64,000 bases of DNA from Phaeospirillum sp. (GCA_030651575.1 JAUSFB010000030.1:124001-188000); one strand, 5' to 3'. Counted from the stretch's first letter, positions 1-9,649 are shown. Translations and numbers: made by a program. The notes: generated by a model not told the origin, from the sequence alone.

Positions 1-626
1 TCTCGCTCGCCGCTAACGGCTACGAGGTGATCGAGGCCGAGAATGCGGCCCAAGGCATCGAAGCGGCCAACAGCCAGCAGCCCGACCTGCTGATTCTCGA
101 CCTCGGCCTGCCCGACCTCGATGGCCAGGAGGTCATCAGCGCGGTGCGCGAGTGCTCCGACGTTCCCATCGTGGTGCTGTCGGTGCGGGCGGGTGAACTG
201 GATAAGGTCGAGGCCCTCGATCGCGGCGCCAACGATTACATCGTCAAGCCGTTCGGCGTGGCCGAACTGATGGCCCGGGTCCGCGTCGTGCTGCGTCAGC
301 GTGCCGCCAAGGGCAATGACGACGTGGTCGAGGCCGGGTCGGTGGTGATCGACCTGGGGCGGCGTATCGTCACCCGCCATGGCGAGGAGGTGCATCTATC
401 CAAGCGGGAATGGGGCCTGCTGGCCTTTCTGGCCAGTCAGCCCGACCATGTGCTGACCCACAAACAGATCCTCAAGGAGGTGTGGGGTCCGGCCCATGGC
501 GAGGATACCGCGTACCTCAGGGTCTACGTCAATCAGTTGCGCCAGAAGCTGGAGGTCGATCCGACGGCCCCCACCCTGATCGTCACCGACGCCGGGGTGG
601 GCTATCGCCTGAAGCGGGGAGAATAG
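1..626 (+). CDS. kdpE: KdpE-type response regulator, 5' truncated by window edge
   Basis: OmpR/PhoB-family response regulator, the transcriptional half of the KdpDE system that induces the high-affinity KdpFABC potassium ATPase. The open frame runs to the left edge (codons in phase from base 3), so the true start is outside the window. The receiver domain shows the phospho-acceptor Asp in LLILDLGLPDLDG and the conserved Lys in IVKPFG. A C-terminal winged helix follows, with the HKQILKEVWG and YLRVYVNQLRQKLE elements typical of KdpE. The protein ends about 145 bases before the next small ORF. kdpD and the pump genes would be expected upstream. Another OmpR-family paralogue is possible, but the C-terminal motifs fit KdpE best. 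Confidence 0.85.
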   Translation, partial: SLAANGYEVIEAENAAQGIEAANSQQPDLLILDLGLPDLDGQEVISAVRECSDVPIVVLSVRAGELDKVEALDRGANDYIVKPFGVAELMARVRVVLRQRAAKGNDDVVEAGSVVIDLGRRIVTRHGEEVHLSKREWGLLAFLASQPDHVLTHKQILKEVWGPAHGEDTAYLRVYVNQLRQKLEVDPTAPTLIVTDAGVGYRLKRGE

Positions 627-773
627 CCTAACCATCACGGCCTTTTCGTCAAGGGCGTAAGTCGCCCGTAAAGGAACCTTTACACCCTCTCGTATCGAAC
701 CTTAACGCCGTTCGGCGGGACAATGACTCCGTCGCCTCAAGGACGTGCGCGGCCTGGCGAAACGGAGGATGTC

Positions 774-971
774 ATGGACAAGGATCTGTTGGGCCTGTTG
801 ATCGGTATCGGCCTGTTGATCGCGTTTGTGGCTTATATGGCCCATATCTTTTTCAACCCGGATCGCTTCGGCTGGCTGGCGCTGTCTACCGCCGAGCCGA
901 AAGTGCCGGCGGCCGGCGCGACACCAGTATGTGCTCGCTCGGGGAAATTTCGAACTGCGGCTTGGTATTAG
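774..971 (+). CDS. small single-TM protein, probably 3'-truncated
   Basis: A 65-residue ORF preceded by an AGGA-type ribosome site (CGGAGG) about 6 bases before the ATG. Residues 4-25 form one strongly hydrophobic segment (LLGLLIGIGLLIAFVAYMAH), followed by FFNPDRFGWLAL. After about residue 45 the composition changes to low-complexity sequence with no recognisable fold, and the frame ends by overlapping the convergent gene by four bases. I read it as a genuine small inner-membrane protein downstream of kdpE whose original 3' end may have been replaced where the less GC-rich block begins. I recognise no family, and an intact, unrelated tiny membrane protein is equally possible. Confidence 0.45.
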   Translation: MDKDLLGLLIGIGLLIAFVAYMAHIFFNPDRFGWLALSTAEPKVPAAGATPVCARSGKFRTAAWY

Positions 972-2461
972 CCCCGGTTCCCAAGCAGCGCCGAATAGAG
1001 GTCGATAGCGTTAAAGCGATACGCCGGATCGGGAGTGCCGACGGCGGTAGCAAGACCATCGCCGGCCACATAGTCAAAGCCGGAGCACAAGGCAGCCACA
1101 CTAAGACTGCGCGATGGAGACCCGTGAAGGTAGGTCTTGAGATTGGCCTTTTCCGCTGATGTGGTGAAATCATTCATTCTGCGGAACAGATCCCCCTCAT
1201 CCCCCTCCTCCTCTTTTTCATCGAGCGCGGCCCCCACGGCGTGGACCCGGGCTCCGACCAGTGCCGCGAACCTTGTTTCGGTCAGCCGAACCCGGACGTT
1301 TATGGCGAGACAGAACTGTCGAACCACGTTGAGCAGTTCAATCACCCGCCCTTCCGGGGTGCCATCGGGCAGCCCGACCAGTTCCAGGATGAGGTGACGC
1401 CGTACGATGGTCGGCAGGTTGGCGCAAACCGCGAGGTAGTCCTTGCGCAGGCGAAGGGTCGCCAAGGTCTCAAAATGCACCGGCGCACTGACCAGCGCGC
1501 GCTGATCGTTGGCGGCCAATGATTGGATATCCCCGGAAACCCTGACAAGCCCCAGACGATCGATCTCAGCCACCAGTTGCGGTGAGATATCGGCCATTGT
1601 CCGGCTGCCGACCAGGACGCAATCTCGTCCCATCGGGACTGTCGGCATGCACAGAAAGGTACCGATGGCTCTGCGTCGGACATGCCAGACCGGCCAATAT
1701 CGGAAGGTGATCTCGGAAATGGTGACCTTGCGGTCCTCGTAGTACCAATCGGTAAATCGCTCACACGCGGGCGCCGCAGAGGATGGGGATGGAGGCACGG
1801 TGGTCCAAGATCCATCTGGGTCGGCCTTTACGGAAGGCTCGGCGATTTCCCCGACATTCGCCGTTGGAACCGAAGCTTGCGCACACGGTGAAAAAGCCTT
1901 GGCGGCCTGACAAAGCGCTCGCGCGACCTCACCTTTGACATCCAGCCGCTCGAGGGTTACCTCCTGGGCGGTCAGCCGAGCCACGGCGGCGCCGACACGG
2001 ACAGCCTTGAAATCGGCACTCCAACCCAGCAAGTGACGCTCGATCTCCTCGGCGATCATGGCGCACTTGGCTTTGGCGCCAGCGGCGTCCAGCCGCGTGA
2101 AGACAATGAGAAAGAGGGGGCCGTCGAGGCGGGTGACCATGTCATGCCGCTCTGTCCTTCGGTTAATCACCATATCGGCCAGGGACGCCACCCGGTCGGC
2201 AAGCCGGGGCCAGCGATCCCCCAAGGCATGGCGCACGCTGTCGAGATTGATGATTTGGATGGTCCCGGCGGTTACGCCGCCTTGTTGGTCCAGAGCCCCT
2301 TTGAGCCGACGGGCGAAGGCCAGTAAGTCGATGGGGGCTGTTGGCGGTTCTTTGTCCGGAACGGAAGGTTTGACCGATAGGTCAGGAGGGTGATCCCCCC
2401 CCACTCGCCGCCCGGCCACCCGCATCCAAAGTGACTTGCTCAGCCGCTTGTCGTTGGGCAT
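968..2461 (-). CDS. degenerate GGDEF/EAL-like protein (probable c-di-GMP pseudoenzyme)
   Basis: 497 residues; the ATG at 2461 was chosen because GGAG lies 9 bases upstream and longer starts add only translated leader. Residues about 50-180 follow the outline of a GGDEF domain (IQIINLDSVRHALGD ... RLADRVASLADMV ... MVTRLDGPLFLIVF), but the signature position reads DGPLF instead of GGDEF. Residues about 240-495 resemble an eroded EAL domain (ITFRYWPVWHVRRRAIGTF near the start, DYVAGDGLATAVGTPDP near the end) without the ExLxR, DDFGTG or catalytic Lys motifs. Last gene of an operon with the REC-EAL protein (17 bases upstream) and the hybrid kinase. I infer a non-catalytic binding or scaffold protein; homology rests on my reading of motifs only. 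Confidence 0.6.
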   Translation of the reverse strand: MPNDKRLSKSLWMRVAGRRVGGDHPPDLSVKPSVPDKEPPTAPIDLLAFARRLKGALDQQGGVTAGTIQIINLDSVRHALGDRWPRLADRVASLADMVINRRTERHDMVTRLDGPLFLIVFTRLDAAGAKAKCAMIAEEIERHLLGWSADFKAVRVGAAVARLTAQEVTLERLDVKGEVARALCQAAKAFSPCAQASVPTANVGEIAEPSVKADPDGSWTTVPPSPSSAAPACERFTDWYYEDRKVTISEITFRYWPVWHVRRRAIGTFLCMPTVPMGRDCVLVGSRTMADISPQLVAEIDRLGLVRVSGDIQSLAANDQRALVSAPVHFETLATLRLRKDYLAVCANLPTIVRRHLILELVGLPDGTPEGRVIELLNVVRQFCLAINVRVRLTETRFAALVGARVHAVGAALDEKEEEGDEGDLFRRMNDFTTSAEKANLKTYLHGSPSRSLSVAALCSGFDYVAGDGLATAVGTPDPAYRFNAIDLYSALLGNRG

Positions 2462-2478
2462 AGGCCTGTCTCCTCCGA

Positions 2479-3633
2479 TTACGTGGCTCCCCGCCATCCC
2501 TTCCACCAAAGGCCGAGACTGTCGGCCATCATCGGCTTGGCAATGCCGTAACCCTGGCCAAGATCACAGCCCAATTCCGCGACGACCTGATAATGCTCGT
2601 TCGTCTCGATTCCCTCCGCCACCGAGGTAAGCCCCATATTGCGGGCGAGGTCGATCACGGTTTTGACGATGGCGAAGGCATCGCGGGAGACGAGGCACTC
2701 ACGCACGAAGGACTGATCGACCTTGATCTCGGTAACCGGCAGTCGCTGTAATCGCGTGAGGGAGGAAAAGCCGGTTCCGAAGTCGTCGATGGACAGCTTG
2801 AACCCCTTCAGCCGCAGCCTGGTGAGGGTATCGAGGGCCTGTAGGGCGTTGTCCATCGCCGCCGTTTCGGTAATCTCGATGGTGGTACGCTCGGTCGGGA
2901 CAGTGTGTTCGTGGCATAGATCGGCGATGTCGTCGGCGAGGCTTTCGCGGTGCAGGTTAAGCGGTGACAGGTTGATGGCGACCTGAAGATCGATTCCCTG
3001 TTCGGCCCATTTTCGCTGCTGAATGATTGCCTGGGTGAATACGGTGCGGCTGAGGTCGTCGATCAGCCCCGATGCTTCAGCCAAGGGAATGAACTGGTCG
3101 GGTGGTACGAGACCTTGGGCCGCATGGCGCCAGCGAACCAGCGCCTCGGCACCGTGCAACGCTCCATCCCTGAGGGACACCTTCGGCTGGTATTGCAGAA
3201 ACAGATCCCCGTTGGCGATGGCTTGAGCGAGTGCATTTTCATCCAGCCGATCCGGGGCCTGGATCTTTAGCCCATCCAGCATGGCCTTAAGATCCTTTGC
3301 CCGCACCGGCTTGGTGATGGTGCCGGCGATGTCGAGTCCACGCTCCACGCCGACCCGCTTGGCGGCGTCCAGCACGCGGCCATCAACGCCACTCATAATC
3401 AAGATGCGGGCCGAACTGTGGTTGGCGGCCAGATGACGCAACAACTCAATCCCATCCATCTCCGGCATCTGCAAGTCGAGAGCGACCAGAGTCGGATTCC
3501 ATTCGGCGGCCACCGCCTCGAACTCCTGGGGACGGCTGGTCAGTTTGACCTTGAATCCAGCGCTGAGAGCCACCTTGGCGACAAAGGCTCCAAACTCCTT
3601 TTCGTCATCAACGATGAGCAGGCGATTGGTCAT
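2479..3633 (-). CDS. REC-EAL response regulator, predicted c-di-GMP phosphodiesterase
   Basis: 384 residues with the RocR/VieA layout. An N-terminal receiver (residues 1-120) has acidic residues D9/D10 and phospho-acceptor D53 in VALDLQMPEMDG. A complete EAL domain follows from about 140. Catalytic motifs are intact: AEALVRW (the EAL position), INLSP Asn, EITE, IDDFGTGFSSL, the Lys of EIKVDQSF and VAEGIET, so hydrolysis of c-di-GMP to pGpG is expected. The start codon overlaps the stop of the upstream hybrid kinase by four bases (ATGA), implying translational coupling and a direct phosphorelay from that kinase. Function is assigned from family knowledge; the signal that triggers the kinase is unknown. 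Confidence 0.9.
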   Translation of the reverse strand: MTNRLLIVDDEKEFGAFVAKVALSAGFKVKLTSRPQEFEAVAAEWNPTLVALDLQMPEMDGIELLRHLAANHSSARILIMSGVDGRVLDAAKRVGVERGLDIAGTITKPVRAKDLKAMLDGLKIQAPDRLDENALAQAIANGDLFLQYQPKVSLRDGALHGAEALVRWRHAAQGLVPPDQFIPLAEASGLIDDLSRTVFTQAIIQQRKWAEQGIDLQVAINLSPLNLHRESLADDIADLCHEHTVPTERTTIEITETAAMDNALQALDTLTRLRLKGFKLSIDDFGTGFSSLTRLQRLPVTEIKVDQSFVRECLVSRDAFAIVKTVIDLARNMGLTSVAEGIETNEHYQVVAELGCDLGQGYGIAKPMMADSLGLWWKGWRGAT

Positions 3634-6434
3634 CGCATTTCCTTTCCAAGATCAAGCACCTGGCGCACCCGTCGGGCGAGATCATCCTTGCGATAGGGTT
3701 TGGAAAGCAGTTCCACCTTGGCGCCGTTCTCGGCCTCGGGAATGATGGTTCCGGGAAAGCCAGAGGTGAACAGGATGCGCAGGTCGGGGTTGTGCTTGCG
3801 GGCCTCTTGCCCAAGTTCAAATCCATTCATGCCGCCGGGCATGACAACATCCGAAAACAGCAGATCAAAGGCCGCTCCATCTCGAATAAGGTTCAGCGCC
3901 GCTATACCGTTCGATGCTTCCAGCGTGCGATACCCGAGTTCTTTGAGTTGGCGGATTGCCATTCGGCGCATGTCGTCATTGTCTTCGACCACAAGGATGG
4001 TCTCGGTGCCCCCGGTCGCCGCCTTAACCACGACGGCAGGCGTCTGCTCTGTTGTGACGGCGAGGCGTGGCAGATACAGGCGGATGGTGGTTCCATGTCC
4101 CACTTCGCTGTAAATTTTGATGTGGCCGCCCGACTGCTTGATGAAGCCGTAGACCATGCTGAGACCAAGGCCCGTGCCTTTGCCCTCTGGTTTGGTGGTG
4201 AAAAATGGCTCAAATACCTGCCGCGTGACCTCCGGTGTCATGCCGGTGCCGGTATCGCTAACCTCGATCAGGACGTAATCACCAGTCATGGCGTCCGGGT
4301 TCAGCTCGACATAGTGGGCGTCGAGTACGACATTGTGTGTTGTGATGATCAGTCTGCCGCCATTGGGCATGGCATCGCGGGCGTTGATGGCGAGGTTGGT
4401 AACGGATGATTCCAGTTGCGCCACATCAATGCTGACCGGCCAAAGTCCGTTGTCGGCTTCGAGTGTCACCAGGATCTGTTCGCCGAGAGTCCGGCGCAGC
4501 AACTGCGCCAGTTTGGTCAGGATGTCGCCGACATCGGTTTGAACCGGATTGAGCGCCTGCCGTCGGGAGAATGCGAGCAACGCCCGTGTCAGATCGGCAC
4601 CGCGCAGCGCAGCGCCAAGCGCAGATTTGGCCAAGTCTGCATTGTCCGGATCATTGTCAAAGGCCCCCTCCAGCAGGTCCAGGTTGCCGATGATGATTCC
4701 CAGCAAGTTGTTGAAGTCATGGGCGATACCGCCGGTCAACTGGCCCACGGCCTCCATTTTTTGGGACCGGTGCAATTGCGCTAGGGTGGCATTGTGGTTG
4801 GTGACGTCCTCCATCAATCCCAGGAAATCCCCTTCCACCCCGACCCTTGGCACCATGGTCAGACGGATGTCGCGTCGGGTCGCTTCGAGGTCGGTGATGC
4901 TTCCATCGACGGACACCGTCTCGCCAGAGCGCAGCCGATTTCGAGCGAGGTTCCACTGTTCGGTCAAGGAGGGCTTGAACAGCGAATCGATCACACATCC
5001 ACTGGTGTTTTCCACCGCCTTCCCGAACCATTGGGAAAAGACCTTGTTGCCGAATAGCAGGTGACCGTTGCTGCTGATCTGAAAGATTGCGATTGGCAGC
5101 GAGTCGGTAATCAGCCTGAGGCGGAATTCGCTTGCCCGCAGTGCATCCTCAGCCTGCTTGCGCGCCGTATTGTCGCGGATGGCGCCGATGAACAGGTGCT
5201 GGCCTGCAACGCTCACTTCACTGACCGAAAGGTCCACCGGGAAGCTATGCCCATCCTTGTGAAGGCCAAGAACCTCGCGCTGACCTTGGCCGATGATTCG
5301 TGGCGTTCCCCCGGCAAGATAGTGGGACAGATAGCCGTCATGCTGGCTGTGATACGGCTCTGGCATCAACATCTTGACGTTATGTCCCACCACCTCCCCG
5401 GATGTTTGCCCGAACAATCGCTCGAAGGCGGGATTGACCGTCTGGATGACGCCTTGCTCGTCGATGGTGATGATACTGTCGGACAGGGCGTCAAGCAGCG
5501 AGAACAGCGTCGTGTTCAGGACTTGGTTATTGCGTTCGAGTTGCTCCGCTTGCTCCTCGAGCTTCGCCTTGTCCTTCGCCATCCGACTATAGAGCCCGCT
5601 GGTCTCCAGGAGTATAACGGCAAGAATGAAGCTGGCCGATAGCAGGCCGTAAATACGGCCAGCATAAAAACCGAGATCGTAACGCCCTCCGTTGAGGACG
5701 GCGCTGAGACCGACATCGCATAGCCAGGCGGACATGACCGCCATCAGCCAAATGTCGAGAACCGACCTGGATCGTTTCCGCCACAAACCGACAAGAGCGA
5801 CAGAACTCAGCGCCAGAACACTGGAGACCGCAACTGTCAGCGCCGGCCGGTAGTGACTGCCGGCCATGAGGGGCGGCAAGAAATCCTGCCCCGCAGTTGT
5901 CAGCAAGGTGATGCCCCCAACGAGACAGGCCACCAAAGCTGCGGCTTTGACGACGTCTGTCGCGCCAAGAACATGCTGGCGGATCGACCGCCTCTCCAGC
6001 CCGACATAAGCCATGACGAATATCGGAAACCCGCCATGCCAGAACACATACAGCCAAGCCGTGGTGTGGGGGCCTGCCCCCAGCAGCCCATTGGGTGCGA
6101 AAACGCCAGGATAACTAAGCGCATGGGGGATGACGATCAGCCCGTCGAACAGATAACCGCAAGCAAGAACGAGCAGAGCCCGGGACCGATGCTGGGCGAA
6201 TTGCCCGATCAGGAGAAGGCCGGTGATAAGGTCGCAGATAACCAGGGCCGCCTCATAGGCGGGAATGAACGGCGGAACGACTGGGAGGGGAACAGTAGCG
6301 AATGGGACAAGGCTGAGGAAAACGGCGGCAGATACACCGATCACGCCCGTCGCCAGACGTCTTTCGCCGCGCCCCACCGGCATGGTGGAAAGCGAGATGC
6401 GCTCCACCTGGGGTAGACGGCCTGTGAAATTCAT
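3630..6434 (-). CDS. MASE4-PAS-PAS hybrid sensor histidine kinase
   Basis: 934 residues from the ATG at 6434, chosen because GGGGAG precedes it and the first membrane segment begins soon after; an upstream in-frame start would add 48 implausible residues. About 280 N-terminal residues form a MASE4 membrane sensor (several TM helices; motifs [20 protein letters not shown] and [16 protein letters not shown]). Two PAS domains follow (about 300-410 and 420-540). The kinase core has [12 protein letters not shown] with the phospho-His and an HATPase with NARDAMP, DTGTGM and [14 protein letters not shown]-terminal receiver carries LLFSDVVMP. The gene leads an operon with REC-EAL and the degenerate GGDEF/EAL protein and is divergent from a single-domain regulator. 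It likely controls local c-di-GMP in response to an unknown membrane or redox cue. Confidence 0.9.
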   Translation of the reverse strand: MNFTGRLPQVERISLSTMPVGRGERRLATGVIGVSAAVFLSLVPFATVPLPVVPPFIPAYEAALVICDLITGLLLIGQFAQHRSRALLVLACGYLFDGLIVIPHALSYPGVFAPNGLLGAGPHTTAWLYVFWHGGFPIFVMAYVGLERRSIRQHVLGATDVVKAAALVACLVGGITLLTTAGQDFLPPLMAGSHYRPALTVAVSSVLALSSVALVGLWRKRSRSVLDIWLMAVMSAWLCDVGLSAVLNGGRYDLGFYAGRIYGLLSASFILAVILLETSGLYSRMAKDKAKLEEQAEQLERNNQVLNTTLFSLLDALSDSIITIDEQGVIQTVNPAFERLFGQTSGEVVGHNVKMLMPEPYHSQHDGYLSHYLAGGTPRIIGQGQREVLGLHKDGHSFPVDLSVSEVSVAGQHLFIGAIRDNTARKQAEDALRASEFRLRLITDSLPIAIFQISSNGHLLFGNKVFSQWFGKAVENTSGCVIDSLFKPSLTEQWNLARNRLRSGETVSVDGSITDLEATRRDIRLTMVPRVGVEGDFLGLMEDVTNHNATLAQLHRSQKMEAVGQLTGGIAHDFNNLLGIIIGNLDLLEGAFDNDPDNADLAKSALGAALRGADLTRALLAFSRRQALNPVQTDVGDILTKLAQLLRRTLGEQILVTLEADNGLWPVSIDVAQLESSVTNLAINARDAMPNGGRLIITTHNVVLDAHYVELNPDAMTGDYVLIEVSDTGTGMTPEVTRQVFEPFFTTKPEGKGTGLGLSMVYGFIKQSGGHIKIYSEVGHGTTIRLYLPRLAVTTEQTPAVVVKAATGGTETILVVEDNDDMRRMAIRQLKELGYRTLEASNGIAALNLIRDGAAFDLLFSDVVMPGGMNGFELGQEARKHNPDLRILFTSGFPGTIIPEAENGAKVELLSKPYRKDDLARRVRQVLDLGKEMR

Positions 6435-6820
6435 GGGAAGGACTCCCCATATCAGCGTGGGCCTAATCCACCAACATGTCTCCAGCGCCCAGACGCGCTT
6501 CGGCGTTTGATCTCGGCAACGCCGCACGCGAGCTGCAATGGCGTGGGAATTCTCACCTTGGGTTGAAGGGTGGTCCAATCAAGGCTGCCAATGCAACAAT
6601 GCTTTCGGACGGTATTATGCACTATCGCATATGCCGCATACCAAAGAACATTGACCATGCTGTGGTTGCATCCGCCAAACGGATGCGTCTCCATGGCATG
6701 CCATCAGATCCCGACTGAAAGCCCCGGTTCTATTGCTGGCAATTCAACGCCGGATCATACAAAGTGACCTGGTCTAAATCGCTAACCTGGAGCGAAACAA
6801 TCCACTGAGAGGCGATTGGA
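6435..6820. promoter_or_regulatory. divergent intergenic region with a perfect hairpin
   Basis: 386 bases separating the hybrid kinase (leftward) from the response regulator (rightward), so it should hold both promoters. No convincing ORF. It is clearly more AT-rich than the core genes. A perfect 7-bp inverted repeat (GCATCCG, 5-base loop, CGGATGC) lies at 6668-6686. GAGAGG about 7 bases before the ATG at 6821 is a plausible ribosome site. I could not fix -35/-10 boxes with confidence. Confidence 0.4.
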
Positions 6821-7192
6821 ATGCCGAATATCTTGGTTGTTGACGACGAAACTTCGATGCGCAAAGTGGTCCGTCGCACACTGGAAGATGCGGGATATTG
6901 TGTCTTCGAGGCGGCTGATGGGGTTGAAGCAGGCACCATCGCCATGACGGCAACGATTGATCTGGTCATTACCGACGTCATCATGCCGAACCGGGATGGG
7001 GTGGAAACCTTGATCCGTTTGCGTGAGAGCAACCCCGGTATCAGAGTCATCGTCATGACCGGGGGGGGGCGCAGCCGCAATCTGGAACTTCTCGGTGTGG
7101 CGCAGCAGGTCGGGGCAGCCAGCACGCTGGCTAAACCGTTCCGGAAGTCCCAGCTGCTCGCAGCGGTCGGGGAGTGTCTCAGTCAGCAATAA
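6821..7192 (+). CDS. single-domain CheY-like response regulator
   Basis: 123 residues consisting only of a receiver domain: acidic pocket D8/D9, phospho-acceptor D52 (DLVITDVIMPNRDG), the Thr of VIVMTGG and Lys of AKPFRKSQL. It has no output domain, so it should act by protein-protein interaction or as a phosphorelay intermediate. It is transcribed divergently from the hybrid kinase operon and is probably part of the same pathway, accepting or removing phosphate from that kinase. An uninterrupted run of nine G (7061-7069) encodes the Gly-Gly-Gly after the conserved Thr, so a one-base slip there would truncate the protein. A hairpin follows just after the stop codon. Confidence 0.85.
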   Translation: MPNILVVDDETSMRKVVRRTLEDAGYCVFEAADGVEAGTIAMTATIDLVITDVIMPNRDGVETLIRLRESNPGIRVIVMTGGGRSRNLELLGVAQQVGAASTLAKPFRKSQLLAAVGECLSQQ

Positions 7193-7199
7193 TCGCAGC

Positions 7200-7220
7200 T
7201 TTCGTCACTTCGTGACGAAA
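7200..7220 (+). terminator. perfect 9-bp hairpin after the response regulator
   Basis: TTTCGTCAC, a 3-base loop TTC, then GTGACGAAA, starting 8 bases after the stop codon. There is no T-run afterwards, so it may be a weak terminator or an mRNA-stabilising hairpin. Confidence 0.5.
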
Positions 7221-7663
7221 CGGGGAAACACCATTTCTGTGCGTACCAACCTCGGCTGCTATCGCCCTATTCAATCAAGTACCTCTGCCAAAAGCCCATC
7301 GCGGCGAAGACAGGGCAGCTCGCACTTCCCAACGGTGCCCAGCTTTTTGTCCCCCATTGACGTCCCGCGGTGACCATGCGATTGAGCTTTTCGGTCGAAC
7401 CGAGAGGTGGGCATGGGCAGCATCGTTCGGCGGCGTGACCGAAATAGTCGATTCCTCGGCCGACAGCGTTTTTTTGCCCTCGCCTAGCTGGTGACAGAGG
7501 GCTCCTTCGGGAGCCTTCTTGCTGTCCGCCGTCAACACCCGAAGCCATGGCCCGGAAAAGTCGCTCAATCGCGGCTGGAAGCTGGCGGAAGGCCAGTGTT
7601 CAAGGCCGCAGGTCGGGCGCGAATCATTCACACTCGGCCAATGATCTACTGAAAAACAGCAAG
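7221..7663. other. gene-free region of unknown origin
   Basis: About 440 bases with no gene I can support. The longest reverse-strand frame (7275-7631) encodes a low-complexity peptide with no recognisable fold or ribosome site. A 6-bp stem with a TTCG tetraloop (GGCTCC/GGAGCC) lies at 7500-7515 followed by TTCTT, and a T7 run lies near 7469-7475. The composition differs from neighbouring core genes. It could be a relic of an insertion sequence or an unannotated RNA, but nothing diagnostic (terminal repeats, transposase fragment) is visible. Confidence 0.35.
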
Positions 7664-9286
7664 TTAACCGTGCAGTCCGGGGGCTTCGTGTCCGGTGCGC
7701 GCCACGTATTCCGTATAGCCGCCGCTATACTGGTGGATGCCTTCGGGCATCAGTTCCAGCACCCGGTTGGACAGCGCGGCCAGGAAATGCCGGTCGTGCG
7801 ACACGAACAGCATGGTCCCCTCGTAAGAGGCCAACGCCGTGATCAGCATTTGCTTGGTATCAAGATCGAGATGGTTGGTGGGCTCGTCGAGCACGAGGAA
7901 ATTTGGCGGATTGAAGAGCATGATCGCCATCACCAGCCGGGCCTTTTCTCCCCCGGACAGGACGCGGCATTTCTTTTCCACATCATCGCCGGAAAAGCCG
8001 AAACAGCCGGCAAGCGCCCGGAGCGACCCCTGGTTCGCCTGGGGGAACGAGTCTTCCAGGGACTCGAACACCGTCCTGTCGCCATCAAGCAATTCCATCG
8101 CGTGCTGTGAAAAATAGCCCATCTTGACGCTGGCGCCGACAGCAACGGTCCCGATGTTCGGTTCGGTCGCGCCGGCCACCAGCTTCAAGAGCGTCGACTT
8201 GCCCGCACCGTTGACACCCATGACGCACCAGCGTTCCTTGCGGCGGATGGTGAAGTCGAGTCCCTGATATATGGACCGGCCGCCATAGCCCTTGTGCACG
8301 TTCTTCAGGACCGCGACATCCTCGCCCGAGCGCGGAGCCGGCGGGAAGTCGAAGGTCACGGTCTGGCGGCGCTTCGGGGGCTCGAAGCGTTCAATCTTAT
8401 CCAGCTTCTTCACCCGGCTTTGAACCTGGGCTGCGTGCGAGGCCCGGGCCTTGAAACGCTCGATGAACTTCAGCTCCTTCGCCAGCATGGCTTGCTGCCG
8501 TTCGAATTGCGCTTGCTGCTGCTTCTCGTTCAATGCCCGCTGCCGCTCGTAGAATGCGTAATCGCCGGAGTAACTGGTTAGGGATCCGCCGTCGATTTCG
8601 ACGATCTTCGTGACAATCCGGTTCAGGAACTCGCGGTCATGCGAGGTCATCAAGAGAGCACCTTCGTAGCCCTTCAGGAATTCCTCCAGCCAGATCAGGC
8701 TTTCGAGATCCAGATGGTTGCTGGGCTCGTCAAGGAGCATGGCGTCGGGCCGCATGAGCAGGATGCGGCCGAGCGCCACGCGCATTTTCCAACCGCCCGA
8801 CAGCGCCCCCACATCGGTTTCCATCATTTCCTGGCTGAAGCTGAGCCCGGCGAGCACTTCGCGCGCGCGTCCCTCCAATTCGTAGCCCCCCAGCTCCTCG
8901 AAGCGCGCCTGCACTTCGCCATAGCGCTCGATGATCGCGTCCATGTCCTCGGCACGGTCGGGATCGCACATGGCCGCTTCGAGGCTCGCCAATTCCGCAG
9001 CCACGGTGCTGACCGGCCCGGCTCCATCCATCACTTCCGCAACCGCACTGCGGCCGGACATTTCGCCGACATCTTGATTGAAATAGCCGATCGAGACCTG
9101 CTTCTCGATCGCCACCTGCCCCATGTCCGGCAATTCGTCGCCCGTGATCATCCGGAACAGCGTTGTCTTGCCAGCCCCGTTGGGACCGACGAGGCCGACT
9201 TTTTCGCCCCTGTTGAGCGCTGCGGAAGCCTCGAAGAAGAGGATTCGGTGACTGTTCTGTTTGCTGATGTTTTCGAAGCGGATCAT
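7664..9286 (-). CDS. ABC-F family ATPase (YbiT-like)
   Basis: 540 residues with two ABC ATPase domains and no membrane segments, the layout of ABC-F proteins that act on the ribosome (translation factors or antibiotic protection). Domain 1 has Walker A GPNGAGKTT, signature LSGGWKMRVALGR and Walker B MLLDEPSNHLDLES. Domain 2 has GVNGAGKST, LSGGEKARLVMA and LVLDEPTNHLDLDT. The linker between them (about residues 240-310) is charged and rich in Gln/Arg/Lys, matching the P-site tRNA-interaction motif region. The length and absence of a C-terminal extension fit the YbiT/EttA-size group better than Uup. It stands alone between two gene-poor stretches, so no operon context helps assign a specific role. 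Confidence 0.9.
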   Translation of the reverse strand: MIRFENISKQNSHRILFFEASAALNRGEKVGLVGPNGAGKTTLFRMITGDELPDMGQVAIEKQVSIGYFNQDVGEMSGRSAVAEVMDGAGPVSTVAAELASLEAAMCDPDRAEDMDAIIERYGEVQARFEELGGYELEGRAREVLAGLSFSQEMMETDVGALSGGWKMRVALGRILLMRPDAMLLDEPSNHLDLESLIWLEEFLKGYEGALLMTSHDREFLNRIVTKIVEIDGGSLTSYSGDYAFYERQRALNEKQQQAQFERQQAMLAKELKFIERFKARASHAAQVQSRVKKLDKIERFEPPKRRQTVTFDFPPAPRSGEDVAVLKNVHKGYGGRSIYQGLDFTIRRKERWCVMGVNGAGKSTLLKLVAGATEPNIGTVAVGASVKMGYFSQHAMELLDGDRTVFESLEDSFPQANQGSLRALAGCFGFSGDDVEKKCRVLSGGEKARLVMAIMLFNPPNFLVLDEPTNHLDLDTKQMLITALASYEGTMLFVSHDRHFLAALSNRVLELMPEGIHQYSGGYTEYVARTGHEAPGLHG

Positions 9287-9649
9287 GTGCGGCTGGGTTC
9301 CCGTGGTGTGGTTGGCCTCTTATGCCACAGTATTCGCTGCCGGCGCAGCAGCCTGTCGTTGCCTCCAACGCGGCATCCAAAATGGTGTCGTCTTCGCCGG
9401 CCCATCCCAAGGCGACCCAGCCGCCATCATTCGCTCTCCCAACGATGATGATCACCCGCACCAGCATCTCTTTCGCGAAGTTCGGCAAGAATGAATTGGC
9501 ACGCGGAGTTTGACAATCCGGGCATTCCGGCCTCGTTCTTTGGGCTAAGTGCTTGATTTAAATGGTGCGCCGTGGCGGCCAAAGGCGAGAACTGGACGCT
9601 GCGGCTAAAATCCTTAATTTCTGCGGCAGCCAGTCGATTCTATCCCCGG
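9287..9649. other. intergenic region, no supported gene
   Basis: 363 bases between the start of the ABC-F gene and the stop of the cNMP-binding gene, both leftward. It should contain the ABC-F promoter. A short reverse-strand frame from 9488 (MPNFAKEMLVRVIIIVG...) has no ribosome site and runs out of phase into the ABC-F gene, so I do not call it. I see no terminator with a T-run for the export operon. Confidence 0.4.

Noticed and set aside
8730-9488. Reverse frame starting upstream of the ABC-F gene
   Set aside because: Its start region looks briefly protein-like but it continues out of phase through the ABC-F gene and has no ribosome site.
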